Part shown: one piece after another, positions 37,061 to 45,522 of the stretch
How the letters are laid out: every line of letters starts with the position of its first letter
Position numbering within the stretch: position 1 is the first letter of the stretch
The notes under the pieces: generated by a model
Database searches by the model: none
What the model saw: only the letters and a program-made list of their open reading frames with translations
What the model was told of the DNA's origin: nothing
Origin: Methanobacteriota archaeon
GTDB taxonomy: Archaea; Halobacteriota; Methanosarcinia; Methanosarcinales; Methanosarcinaceae
Direction of reading: 5' to 3'
NCBI GenBank assembly: GCA_016841625.1
Contig: JAENYU010000004.1
Location: 99,209 to 149,791, forward strand
DNA length: 50,583 bases
Position numbers and translations under genes: made by a program

Positions 37061-37462
37061 GATTGATTCACTTAATATTGTCAGGAGTATTTATGGATTG
37101 CCTCTGTACCGTGACTGTTACTCAACCATTCCCGAACCATTAACTGACCATTCCAGGGCTATTCCTGTATTCTTTTCGAGGCGATTCCTGAAACATTCCA
37201 GGAGCATCTATCCCGGCAGCAGTATGCCCGGGCACGGAACTGCCAATGCCTGCAAAGCGGGATTAGTTCAGTAATATATAAAGTATATGATATAAAAACT
37301 GTGAAGACGGTATACTATTTATTATAAAAGCTCTTTAAATCCTAGAAACTATACAACCTGTAAAATATACGCTTCTATCAAAACCTTGTTTCTGCGAAAG
37401 AGGCTGCAGATTCAACGGATTTTCTTCAAAGCAACAAAGAAACATAAAGGAATCATTATCAT
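37061..37462. other. Divergent spacer before the heme genes
   Basis: There is no gene. AATATATAAAG at 37273-37283 is a good TATA box with a further TATAAAA at 37290. Transcription from there would give a leader of roughly 150 bases before cobA. Confidence 0.45.
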
Positions 37463-38230
37463 ATGTCAGGAAATTACGGAAAAATTTATCTAGTGGGTTC
37501 GGGTCCGGGGGACCCTGAACTCCTCACCCTGAAAGCCCGCCGGTTAATCGACACGGCTGACGTCATCATCTATGACCAGCTCCCGGGAAAAGCGATCCTG
37601 AGTTCAATGCCGGATAATGCGGAAAAGATCGATGCCGGAAAATTTGCAGGGAAGCACATCCTCACCCAGAACAAAATCAATGAAGCGATTGTGCAAAAGG
37701 CAAAGGAAGGTAAGATGGTTGTCCGACTGAAAGGTGGAGACCCTTACGTGTTCGGGAGAGGCGGAGAGGAAGCCGAGGCCCTCTTGCAGGAAGGAATCGA
37801 ATTCGAAATAGTGCCCGGGATCACCTCCGCAATCGCAGTACCTGCATATGCTGGAATTCCTGTGACTCACAGGGAAAGCACTTCCATGGTCACCTTCATA
37901 ACAGGCCATGAAGACCCCACAAAGGAAGAAAGTGGGCTCGACTGGGACGCCCTGGCAAAGTTCGGGGGGACCATCGTGATCCTGATGGGGGTAAAGATGC
38001 TCAGGCGGAATGCCGAAGAGCTCATGAAAAACGGGAAAGACCCCAAAACCCCTGTCGCACTTATCGAGAGGGGGACCCGGCCCGACCAGCGGGTTACCGT
38101 GGGCACTCTCGCAAGCATCGCAGACCTGGCAGAAGAAAGAGGGGTAAAAGCGCCTGCTATCACAGTGGTAGGAGACGTTGTCCGCCTCCACGACATCCTC
38201 GGGGAACAACTTGTTGAAACGGATTTTTAA
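37463..38230 (+). CDS. cobA: Uroporphyrinogen-III C-methyltransferase
   Basis: The 255-residue SUMT protein has the SAM-binding YLVGSGPGDPELLTLKA, ADVIIYDQL, RLKGGDPYVFGRGGEEAEAL, VPGITSAIAVPAYAGIPVTH and the closing IERGTRPDQRVTVGTL. It methylates uroporphyrinogen III twice to precorrin-2, the branch point to siroheme, heme, cobalamin and F430. It is followed at 28 bases by hemD, so the cyclase product passes to its neighbour's enzyme. Confidence 0.96.
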   Translation: MSGNYGKIYLVGSGPGDPELLTLKARRLIDTADVIIYDQLPGKAILSSMPDNAEKIDAGKFAGKHILTQNKINEAIVQKAKEGKMVVRLKGGDPYVFGRGGEEAEALLQEGIEFEIVPGITSAIAVPAYAGIPVTHRESTSMVTFITGHEDPTKEESGLDWDALAKFGGTIVILMGVKMLRRNAEELMKNGKDPKTPVALIERGTRPDQRVTVGTLASIADLAEERGVKAPAITVVGDVVRLHDILGEQLVETDF

Positions 38231-38257
38231 ACCGGGACTCCGGAGGAGATCAGGTAT

Positions 38258-39073
38258 ATGACAGGAAAAGCGACAGAAAAAACAAACGAAGCAAAGGTCC
38301 CCGTACTTGCGATCATGAGGCCCGAGAGTTACCGGGAAAAGTCCGAAGCCCTTGCCCGGACTTACGGCTTTGAACCCTTTTGCGCCCCCATGATCCGGCT
38401 TGAAGGCATGAAGGACGAAGGCTTTGACCCCTTCGTGCGGAGAGTCCTGGAAGGAGTCTCGGATTATGTGATCTTCACCAGCGCAAACGGTATCACCTTC
38501 ACCCTGGAAAAGCTCCCGGAAGGCAAAAGGGAGAGCTTTATCGAAGCCCTGAAAAAGAGCAGGGTAATTGCAATCGGCCCTAACACGGAAAAAGAGCTCG
38601 TGAAAATAGGAGTTGAAAACCCCTTCCTGCCCGGGGACTACAGTTCGGAAGGAATTGTAGAAGCCCTCTGTCCCGAAGTTAAGGGAAAAACCGTGGACAC
38701 CGCAAGGAGCGCATATGGCTCAAGCCTGCTCATCGAGGGTCTGGAAAAGTGCGGAGCTACGGTATTTGAGACAAAGGTATACACCCTTACCATACCCGAG
38801 GGGGACATCCAAAAAGAGCTCATCGAGCGCACCCTTGACGGGGAAGTAAGTGCCTTTGCCTTTACAAGCTCCATGATGGTCCGGGGTTTCATGAAGCATG
38901 CGGAAAAGATAGGAGCAGGCAGAGAAGTCAAAGAAGCCCTGAGCCGGGCAGTTGTAGGGGCTATCGGGACCCCGACTGCAAACACCCTGGAAAGTCTCGG
39001 GGTAAGCGTGGATGTGGTTCCCGGAAAATTTACCTTTGAAGCCCTGCTCGAAGTCCTGAAAAACCGGCTCTGA
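38258..39073 (+). CDS. hemD: Uroporphyrinogen-III synthase
   Basis: The 271-residue protein has the weakly conserved HemD layout: two alternating alpha/beta domains with LAIMRPESYREKSEALARTY, SDYVIFTSANGITFTLE, VIAIGPNTEKELVKIGV, the linking SAYGSSLLIEGLEKCGATVF, and SAFAFTSSMMVRGF and GAIGTPTANTLESLGVSVDV. It cyclises hydroxymethylbilane to uroporphyrinogen III. GGAGGAGATCAGG precedes ATG. The order cobA-hemD is common in Euryarchaeota. Confidence 0.93.
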   Translation: MTGKATEKTNEAKVPVLAIMRPESYREKSEALARTYGFEPFCAPMIRLEGMKDEGFDPFVRRVLEGVSDYVIFTSANGITFTLEKLPEGKRESFIEALKKSRVIAIGPNTEKELVKIGVENPFLPGDYSSEGIVEALCPEVKGKTVDTARSAYGSSLLIEGLEKCGATVFETKVYTLTIPEGDIQKELIERTLDGEVSAFAFTSSMMVRGFMKHAEKIGAGREVKEALSRAVVGAIGTPTANTLESLGVSVDVVPGKFTFEALLEVLKNRL

Positions 39074-39123
39074 ATCCCGAAAGCCGGCAGGAAAATATAT
39101 GAAACATTACCCATTTTAAGAAG

Positions 39124-39162
39124 CCGGTTGAAACCGGAAACACACATTATAAAAACCGGTTT
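39124..39162 (+). promoter_or_regulatory. Paired dyads flanking the TATA box of ahbC
   Basis: CCGGTT-GA-AACCGG (39124-39137) and AAACCGGTTT (39153-39162) are both perfect dyads with the same half-site. They sit on each side of CATTATAAAA (39146-39155). The larger arms TTGAAACCGG and CCGGTTTCAA form a 10-bp perfect inverted repeat. The layout fits a regulator that binds both sites and blocks or helps the basal factors. Confidence 0.55.
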
Positions 39163-39215
39163 CAAAAAACAACATTTAAAATTTTGAAAGATAATGTTTA
39201 TTCCGAAGGATTAAC

Positions 39216-40415
39216 ATGATAGGCATTTCAAAACTTTACTGCGGAACCGTGGAACCCTCCGACGCCCTGCGCTACGGCCGGGACTCAAAGAGGCTACCCT
39301 CCCACCTACTGCAGTTTTCAAAGGACAAGAAACCGGTCGTGGTCTGGAACATGACCCGCCGCTGCAACCTGAAATGCGTTCACTGCTATGCCCAGGCAAA
39401 AGATGTAGAATTCAAAGACGAACTCTCAACAGAAGAAGGCAAAGCCCTGATCGACGACCTTGCAGCCTTTGGCTCTCCCGTAATGCTCTTTTCAGGAGGG
39501 GAGCCGACAATGCGAAAGGACCTCCCCGAACTTGCGGCCTACGCAAGGGAAAAGGGAATGAGGGCAGTAATTTCCACAAATGGGACCCTCATCGACAAGG
39601 CCCTGGCAAAAAAGCTGAAGGACGTGGGTCTTTCCTACGTGGGCGTTTCCCTGGACGGAGTCAGGGAAACAAACGACAGGTTCAGGGGCATGAAAGGAGC
39701 TTTTGATGCCGCCCTTCAGGGCCTGCACAACTGCCAGGAAGAAGGCATAAAGGTCGGGCTTCGCTTTACCATCAACAAACAAAACGTCCTGGATATTCCC
39801 GCCATTTTTGACCTGCTCGAGGAAGAAAATATCCCGAGGGTCTGCTTCTACCACCTGGTCTATGCCGGACGGGGTTCGACGATGGTGGATGAGGACCTCT
39901 CCCTGGAAGAGTCCCGGAAAGCCGTGGACCTGATCATGGAGAAGACAAAAGCCCTGCACGAAAAGGGCTTCCCCGCAGAAGTCCTGACCGTGGACAACCA
40001 CTGCGACGGTCCCTACCTCTACCTGAAGCTCCTGAAGGAAAACCCGGAAAGGGCAGCTGAAGTCTTCGAGCTCCTTTCCATGAACCAGGGCAACTCCTCG
40101 GGGATAGGCTTTGGCTGCGTCTCCTGGGACGGTTCAGTGCACGCCGACCAGTTCTGGAGGCATTACTCCTTCGGAAACGTTAGGCAGCGGCCATTCAGCG
40201 AGATCTGGACCGACCTTTCCGACGAACTGATGGCCGGGCTTAAGTACCGAAAACCCCATATCAAGGAGAACGGGGACCGCTGTGCCCACTGCAAATGGTT
40301 CGATGTCTGCAACGGGAACTTCCGGGTGCGAGCCGAAGCCGTATACGGGAACGTCTGGGCGGATGACCCTGCCTGCTACTTAACAAAAGAAGAGATCGGA
40401 TACGACGAGGCCTGA
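39216..40415 (+). CDS. ahbC: 12,18-didecarboxysiroheme deacetylase, radical SAM
   Basis: The 399-residue radical SAM enzyme has the [4Fe-4S] motif C50-X3-C54-X2-C57 (CNLKCVHCYAQ), the GGEPTMRKDL SAM loop and a C-terminal cysteine-rich region (GFGCVSWDG, CAHCKWFDVC) for a second cluster. The start MIGISKLYCGTVEPSDALRY is distinctive of AhbC. It removes two acetate groups from 12,18-didecarboxysiroheme to give iron-coproporphyrin III in the siroheme route to heme b. AhbD, the next enzyme, is a similar radical SAM protein, but its start differs. It lies 142 bases after hemD, behind its own TATA box. Confidence 0.9.
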   Translation: MIGISKLYCGTVEPSDALRYGRDSKRLPSHLLQFSKDKKPVVVWNMTRRCNLKCVHCYAQAKDVEFKDELSTEEGKALIDDLAAFGSPVMLFSGGEPTMRKDLPELAAYAREKGMRAVISTNGTLIDKALAKKLKDVGLSYVGVSLDGVRETNDRFRGMKGAFDAALQGLHNCQEEGIKVGLRFTINKQNVLDIPAIFDLLEEENIPRVCFYHLVYAGRGSTMVDEDLSLEESRKAVDLIMEKTKALHEKGFPAEVLTVDNHCDGPYLYLKLLKENPERAAEVFELLSMNQGNSSGIGFGCVSWDGSVHADQFWRHYSFGNVRQRPFSEIWTDLSDELMAGLKYRKPHIKENGDRCAHCKWFDVCNGNFRVRAEAVYGNVWADDPACYLTKEEIGYDEA

Positions 40416-40463
40416 AAAGGCTTTTTCCGGTCTATTTATTTATTTATTTATTTATTTATTTTC
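40409..40463 (+). repeat. Small hairpin and (TATT)n microsatellite after ahbC
   Basis: GCCT-GAAA-AGGC (40410-40421) overlaps the stop and is followed by TTTTT, a short terminator candidate. Next is TATT repeated about seven times from 40433 to 40463. Confidence 0.6.
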
Positions 40464-40750
40464 CTTTTCAGGGACTCTTCCCCTCTTATCCCTGGGCTTT
40501 CCTAGCCTTACCTATCCTCCAGTCCTTAAGAAAGGATTCACATCCTTTTGAAGTACTTGATAAGCACTTGATAAGCACTTGATCAGGCTTGAATTAAGGC
40601 TTGATTTAAGCACTTGAATTAAGAGCTTGGTTTCGGATGTCCTTTCCCCCTTGAGTTGAAGCCCTGAAAAATTTCTTTCCTGAATAAGGCTTTATCCAAG
40701 CCGGAAGATATATTTTTAGCAAGAGAAAAGCGAGGGAAGGCAGGGAGATA
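40416..40750. other. Spacer with degenerate CACTTGAT repeats
   Basis: There is no gene. 40551-40630 has several copies of AAGCACTTGAT or AGGCTTGAATT at 10-11-base spacing. Confidence 0.5.
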
Positions 40751-41413
40751 ATGAAACGAATTCTGCTACTTACAACCTTAGTACTCGTAATCATCATTTT
40801 TTCAGGCTGTGCTTCCGAAGATCAGCAAAAGCCCGGAGTCTACAATAACGAAACAGAGACTACTTTTTACGAGGGACAGGGATTAACGCCCATAGCCGAA
40901 CAGCGCAACAATGCCATAAAGGGAACACAGTATATCGAAAGGGAGAGCTACCGCCTGCAGGTAGACGGCCTTGTGGAGAACCCCCGGGAGTTCAGCTATG
41001 AAGAGATTACGGCACTTCCCCGGACTTCGAAGATCGTGGACCTGGACTGCGTGGAAGGCTGGGGTTTTACCGGAAAGTGGACAGGAGTGAAAATAGCCGA
41101 CCTCTTTGAAGAAGTGGGGGTAATGGAAAGTGCCAGCACGGTTATATTTTACAGCGCTGACGGGTATTCCACAGCCCTTGAACTTGACTACCTTCTGGAT
41201 AACAACATAATCCTTGCCTACAAGCTAAACGATGTGGCCCTCCCCCCGGACAGGGGCTTTCCTCTGCAGCTCGTTGCCGAGAGCAAGTACGGGTACAAAT
41301 GGGCAAAATGGATCGTCAGAATTGAACTCAGTGATTCCGAATACAGAGGATACTGGGAAAAACGGGGTTACAACGATAGGGCAGATGTCGGGGGACCTGC
41401 GTTTGAAAGATGA
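40751..41413 (+). CDS. Molybdopterin-binding (sulfite oxidase-like) lipoprotein
   Basis: The 220-residue protein has a lipobox (VIIIFSGC, Cys20) and a domain of the sulfite-oxidase/MsrP fold: YRLQVDGLVENPREFSYEEI, the cofactor cysteine C100 in VDLDCVEGWGFTGKWTGVKI, VIFYSADGYSTALELDYLL and FPLQLVAESKYGYKWAKWI. The domain is present without a heme or dimerisation domain. It is expected on the outer face of the membrane as a small molybdenum or tungsten oxidoreductase or a cofactor-binding protein; the substrate is unknown. GCAGGGAGATA precedes ATG. Confidence 0.9.
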   Translation: MKRILLLTTLVLVIIIFSGCASEDQQKPGVYNNETETTFYEGQGLTPIAEQRNNAIKGTQYIERESYRLQVDGLVENPREFSYEEITALPRTSKIVDLDCVEGWGFTGKWTGVKIADLFEEVGVMESASTVIFYSADGYSTALELDYLLDNNIILAYKLNDVALPPDRGFPLQLVAESKYGYKWAKWIVRIELSDSEYRGYWEKRGYNDRADVGGPAFER

Positions 41414-41803
41414 GCTTAGGATCAGAAAATGATGCCATCCTGATAAATCAGTCATCCTGATAAATCAGTCATCCTGATGAATCCGCCATCCTGATGAATC
41501 CGCCATCCTGATGAATCCGCCATCCTGATAAATCGGGACATCGGCTTCATCCGGAACCGTCCTAATTGTTGGCCAACATTGTTTCCAGAATTTTAAATTC
41601 ATAGATTTTACCACAGCAGACTCCAGATGCCCCTCTAAGAGCCAAAAACTCACAATGTATATAAGTAATCTGAACTATAGATACGTAGTCGTCATAAAGG
41701 AAAATTTACTATAAAGGTAGATTTGCTACCGGGTATTCTATATCGCTGGGGAGCGCTATGAAAAAGAGAGCGCTATTTAAAAAAATAGAAGGGGGTAATT
41801 TGA
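41414..41803. other. Spacer with repeat, palindrome, TATA box and short upstream ORF
   Basis: After the 17-bp repeat array come the 12-bp perfect palindrome TGTTGGCCAACA (41567-41578) and TGTATATAAG (41657-41666), a TATA box. A 35-codon upstream ORF starts at 41758 behind GGGGAG and ends at 41865, overlapping the kinase start in another frame. Confidence 0.5.
41436..41537. repeat. 17-bp tandem repeat, six copies
   Basis: The unit CATCCTGATRAATCCGC (or CAGT at its end) repeats exactly every 17 bases from 41436 to 41537. Three central copies are identical. Confidence 0.92.
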
Positions 41804-42751
41804 GTGGCAGAGTGCCATGTAAATACACTGAAACCAGGGGATCCTTTCAGGGACTGGCTCGTTGAAGAAGTGATGGAGCACAGGGTCCGGGACAAAAACT
41901 GCTGTGTTAAGGTCTTCAAGAACGGCTCTTCATCCCATACCGTCTGCAGGTATCACTTTGAAGGAGAAAATTTCAGTGTAATGGCAAAATTTTTTGCCGA
42001 GCCCACGGGAAGACTCAAGAATTACAATGCCTGCAAAGCCATGAAGAACGAATTCAAGAAGCTTGAACTTGCTGCATCCCTGATAAATGTTGCAAGGCCC
42101 CTTGCGATAAATAAAGAGTTTAACTGTGCCCTTGTAACCGAACATATACCCGGCAAACCTCTCAGCTGGTATTTCAAATCCGAAAAAAATCTTTACGAGA
42201 AGCTAACCGGGATGTCGCATATGCTCCGCAAACTTCACGACAACACCCGTTCCTCCTACAACAAAGAAAATGAGTTCAAAAACTACCACGGCGTCCTGGA
42301 CCACCTTACGCTCGACCACAGCACCCGGGAAACTTTCAACCGCCTTCTGGGGGAATGCTGGTACAGCGACCTGCTTGACCGAAAGCACGGCTGCATGATT
42401 CACAGGGACGTGCACCCCTCAAACTACATCTTTTACAAAGGCCAACCCTATGCCCTGGATTTCGAAAGCTCCTGGTTCCATGCAAACCCTGTCCGGGATC
42501 TCGGGATCCTCTCCGCAGAACTTAAGAACTATTTCGAGCAGAACAAAGGAGGAGGGGGGAAGGCCGAACCCTATATAGGCCATTTTCTCTGGGAATACAG
42601 CGGAGGGGATGAGAAGAATTTTATGGAGATTACGAAGGTTCTCCCCTTTTACATGAGTCTGGGACTGCTCCGTTCCGCAAGGCTACACCATGAAGTGTAC
42701 CAGGGTTATCTGGTTAGAGAGGCAATGGCATGCCTGAAAGCTATCAGGTAA
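41804..42751 (+). CDS. APH/choline-kinase-like phosphotransferase
   Basis: The 315-residue protein has a small-molecule kinase fold: ATP-site lysine K62 (FSVMAKFFAE), helix glutamate E83, hinge region VTEHIPGKPL, catalytic loop HRDVHPSNYIF (D202, N207) and metal motif DFE (219-221). The residues needed for activity are present, so phosphate transfer to a hydroxyl or amine is likely; the substrate is not clear. GTG 41804 follows a GGGGG site. An internally deleted second copy and three HAD genes follow, which suggests a shared pathway. Confidence 0.85.
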   Translation: MAECHVNTLKPGDPFRDWLVEEVMEHRVRDKNCCVKVFKNGSSSHTVCRYHFEGENFSVMAKFFAEPTGRLKNYNACKAMKNEFKKLELAASLINVARPLAINKEFNCALVTEHIPGKPLSWYFKSEKNLYEKLTGMSHMLRKLHDNTRSSYNKENEFKNYHGVLDHLTLDHSTRETFNRLLGECWYSDLLDRKHGCMIHRDVHPSNYIFYKGQPYALDFESSWFHANPVRDLGILSAELKNYFEQNKGGGGKAEPYIGHFLWEYSGGDEKNFMEITKVLPFYMSLGLLRSARLHHEVYQGYLVREAMACLKAIR

Positions 42752-42950
42752 AAGGTCAGTAAAATTGCGTCCCAGAGCCCAATAATCCGCAAATAATTAG
42801 CAAATAATGGAATCTGTTTTTACAAACATGCATCTTGCAGGAGTTAGCCTGATGATACCTGAAAGGCTGCAAATGATTGCCTGTAAGGCTATAAATATAA
42901 GCCAGTGCTATATAATAAGGGGAGGATATTTTGCGGGAGGAATCTTGAGG

Positions 42951-43171
42951 ATGGCCACTGGATTTGACATAATACAGGTTAGTACATTAAAACCGGGGGT
43001 TCCTTTCAGGGACTGGTTAGTTTCCTTTTCAGGGCACATAATTCACGACAGCACTTCTCTGTTCGGTTCTTCAAATACATCCCTTCATCCCATACCTCCC
43101 ACAATATCGAGATTATCTTATCAAATAACCCTGTCAAAGAAGCCCTGGCACGTTTGAAGGCTGTCAGATGA
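42951..43171 (+). pseudogene. Internally deleted copy of the adjacent kinase gene
   Basis: ATG 42951 opens a frame with VSTLKPGVPFRDWLV, matching VNTLKPGDPFRDWLV of the kinase at 41804. The DNA stays alignable to about CTTCATCCCATACC (kinase 41930-41943, here 43084-43097). In another frame the 3' end reads VKEALARLKAVR-stop (43133-43171), matching VREAMACLKAIR-stop of the kinase. Everything between, including all catalytic motifs, is missing. It is a relic of a tandem duplicate. Confidence 0.8.
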
Positions 43172-43180
43172 AAGGGGAAA

Positions 43181-43963
43181 TTGGGAGGCGAAAACATTTC
43201 TGAGATCTACGAACCGGAAATAACGGGAAGAGGGAGCGCATTCCTGAACTATCCCTCCGAAGAACCGGGAGAAGGAGAAGGAAAAGAAGAAATATTCGAA
43301 AGCTGCCGGATCAAAGGGGTTATCTTTGACTGCTACCAGACCCTTATCGACATTGATACCGATGAACACAGTCTGGAAACCTATGAGACGCTGAGTAGGT
43401 GGCTTGCGTACCAGGGAGTCGGAATCGAACCCAGAAAACTCAAGGATACTTATATGCTGAAAGTAAAGGAGAGGATGGACGAGTCTCTGGAAATATACCC
43501 TGAGATCAGGGTCGAGGAAATTTTTGCCGAGATCTGCAAGGAAAATGCAGTCTGGAGAATAAATGAAAAACGCCTGGGAATAGACACTTCAAGGACTTTC
43601 AGGGCTGCTTCAATCCGAAAACTCAAGCCCTTTCCCCAGAGTATAAAGCTGATCGAGCACTGTATCAACATCCCTAAATGCATCATCTCCAACGGGCAGC
43701 GGGTCTTTTCCGAACTTGAACTGAGGTACCTGGGGCTCTATGACTACTTCGACTTCGTGATCTTTTCCTCGGACGTCAGGTACAAAAAACCGGACCTGAG
43801 GCTTTTCATGGACGCACTAAAAAGGATGGGCCTGGAATTCCAGCCCAAATGCGTGATGTCCATAGGTGATTCCTATGAAAACGAGATACTCCCCGCCAGA
43901 AAGCTGGGGATCCGCGCCATGAACATTGAGGAAGCCTGGGAGAAGTTAGGGCTGAAAGAGTGA
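43181..43963 (+). CDS. HAD-like hydrolase, paralogue 1 (D-X-Y motif)
   Basis: The 260-residue HAD-fold protein has motif I FDCYQTLID, motif II CIISNGQRVF, motif III KKPDLRLF and motif IV SIGDSYENEI. The nucleophile Asp is present, but the +2 Asp that acts as acid/base in phosphatases is Tyr, as in haloacid dehalogenases. A helical cap follows motif I. TTG 43181 is the only conventional start; the Shine-Dalgarno GGGAGGCG (43183-43190) lies ideally for ATT 43196, which aligns with the ATG of paralogue 2. The three paralogues and the kinase form one cluster. The substrate is unknown. Confidence 0.85.
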   Translation: MGGENISEIYEPEITGRGSAFLNYPSEEPGEGEGKEEIFESCRIKGVIFDCYQTLIDIDTDEHSLETYETLSRWLAYQGVGIEPRKLKDTYMLKVKERMDESLEIYPEIRVEEIFAEICKENAVWRINEKRLGIDTSRTFRAASIRKLKPFPQSIKLIEHCINIPKCIISNGQRVFSELELRYLGLYDYFDFVIFSSDVRYKKPDLRLFMDALKRMGLEFQPKCVMSIGDSYENEILPARKLGIRAMNIEEAWEKLGLKE

Positions 43964-43971
43964 ATTTGCAA

Positions 43972-44001
43972 TACGGGAGTTGATCCCGTAAATTCTTTTT
44001 T
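43972..44001 (+). terminator. Hairpin plus T-tract terminator
   Basis: TACGGGA (43972-43978), a 5-base loop and TCCCGTA (43984-43990) form a perfect 7-bp stem followed by AATTCTTTTTT. It separates HAD paralogue 1 from paralogue 2. Confidence 0.7.
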
Positions 44002-44229
44002 GAAAAACCTTTGAACATTTTGAAATTTTTGAAAAGGCACGTAAAACTATATTTTTGACATTGATATTTACTTCTCGACTTCTTAGAAATTTGCCGATTT
44101 ATTGGAAAAGAAACTTCACCTATAAACATATAAGGAAACGTGAATAATATAGTTCGAGAAGAGGATATTTTACGGGAAGACATTTTAAGGAAAGAGATTC
44201 TGTGAGTGGGCACTTCAGGGAGAGGAAAT

Positions 44230-45024
44230 ATGTTGGAAAGCTATAAGATACAGGGGGAAGGAATTGAAAGCGTGCTTAAAAGCTACCAGATGGAAAAGAC
44301 CCGGGAACTCAGTGCCCCACCTGTGATAGAAAGGGTTTCGGTAACCAGAACCGTATGTGAGGGCAGCCCTATTAAAGGAATCATCTTTGACTGCTACCAG
44401 ACTCTTATCGACATCCACACCGACGAAGATGACCCGGAAACCTATAAAAGGGTGAGTATGTGGCTCGCTTACCAGGGCGTAAAGATCAGCCCTGAAAAAC
44501 TGCGGCATATTTATGAATTGAAAGTCAAGGAAAGGATGGACAGGTCCGAAGAAGAATACCCGGAAGTAAAGGTAGAAGAGGTTTTCAGTGAGATCTGCAA
44601 AGATCACGCGGTCTGGAGAATTGATGAAAAAAAATTGGGAACCGAAACTGCAAAGGTATTCAGAGCTGCGTCTATTCGAAAACTCCAGCCCTTTCCCCAG
44701 AGCATAAAGCTGATCGAGCACTGCATAAACATCCCCAAATGCATCATCTCCAACGGACAACGGGTCTTTTCCGAAATGGAACTGAGGTACCTGGGGCTTT
44801 ACGACTACTTTGATTTCGTAATCTTTTCCTCGGACGTAGGGTATAAGAAACCGGACCTCAGGCTCTTCATGGAAGCTCTCAAGAAGCTGGGAATGGAACT
44901 CGAACCAAAGTGTGTGCTGTCCATCGGAGACTCTTATGAAAATGAGATCCTGCCTGCCCACAAACTCGGGATGTGCGCCATGCATATCGAGGATGCCTGG
45001 GAGTTTTACGGGGTAAAAGATTAA
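44230..45024 (+). CDS. HAD-like hydrolase, paralogue 2 (D-X-Y motif)
   Basis: The 264-residue protein has a 48-residue N-terminal extension, then motif I FDCYQTLID (D54, Y56), CIISNGQRVF, KKPDLRLF and SIGDSYENEI. From PFPQSIKLIEHCINIPKCII onward it is nearly identical to paralogue 1, including at DNA level, which shows recent duplication or conversion. AGGGAGAGG precedes ATG 44230; the longer GTG start at 44206 is less likely. It has its own leader after a terminator, so it may be transcribed separately. Confidence 0.87.
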   Translation: MLESYKIQGEGIESVLKSYQMEKTRELSAPPVIERVSVTRTVCEGSPIKGIIFDCYQTLIDIHTDEDDPETYKRVSMWLAYQGVKISPEKLRHIYELKVKERMDRSEEEYPEVKVEEVFSEICKDHAVWRIDEKKLGTETAKVFRAASIRKLQPFPQSIKLIEHCINIPKCIISNGQRVFSEMELRYLGLYDYFDFVIFSSDVGYKKPDLRLFMEALKKLGMELEPKCVLSIGDSYENEILPAHKLGMCAMHIEDAWEFYGVKD

Positions 45025-45522
45025 CTTTGGAAAAGTAAGAAGTTTTCTCACAATTCAAGCCTGTTGAACGGCCCGGATAGCCCGACTTCTCCTGTATTGC
45101 TGCCATCTCCTTTTTTGCCTACCTCAATTTATTATCTGATTCCCATAACCATTCTTTCAATACCCATACCTCTCCGCCACATTTCTCTCCACTCTTCCAA
45201 TTTCCGGAAAAATTCCGAAATCTTTTTTAATATATTTGGTATTTTGGTTCCTGTATTTGGCTTTTGATCTGCTTCTCAGGATCAACTACCCCTGAACTGA
45301 AGATCCTGAACTGAAGATTCGGAGATTTAACATTGAGGTTTTATGACCGAATCTTATCAACCTTCTATTTGAATGAATCATCATATATATAGATATATAA
45401 GAAGTATATAGATACTTGCATAAGGGATATATTCAATCGTATTATTTTAGATATTGAGAGAAAAAATAATAGACAAAACGAAAAAAGAAAAAAATTGAAA
45501 AAAATTAAATGGGAGGGCCTCA
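45025..45522. other. Long spacer before HAD paralogue 3
   Basis: There is no gene. CCTGAACTGAAGAT is tandemly doubled at 45291-45318. TATATATAGATATATAAG near 45384-45402 offers TATA boxes about 125 bases before the next start. Confidence 0.45.

Noticed and set aside
41436-41537. CRISPR array
   Set aside because: The 17-bp units abut directly with no unique spacers, and no cas genes are present. The same holds for the 13-, 19- and 39-bp arrays.
42807-43157. 116-codon plus-strand frame as a real gene
   Set aside because: Its middle reproduces the start of the neighbouring kinase and then runs into deleted, out-of-frame sequence. It is part of the kinase relic.
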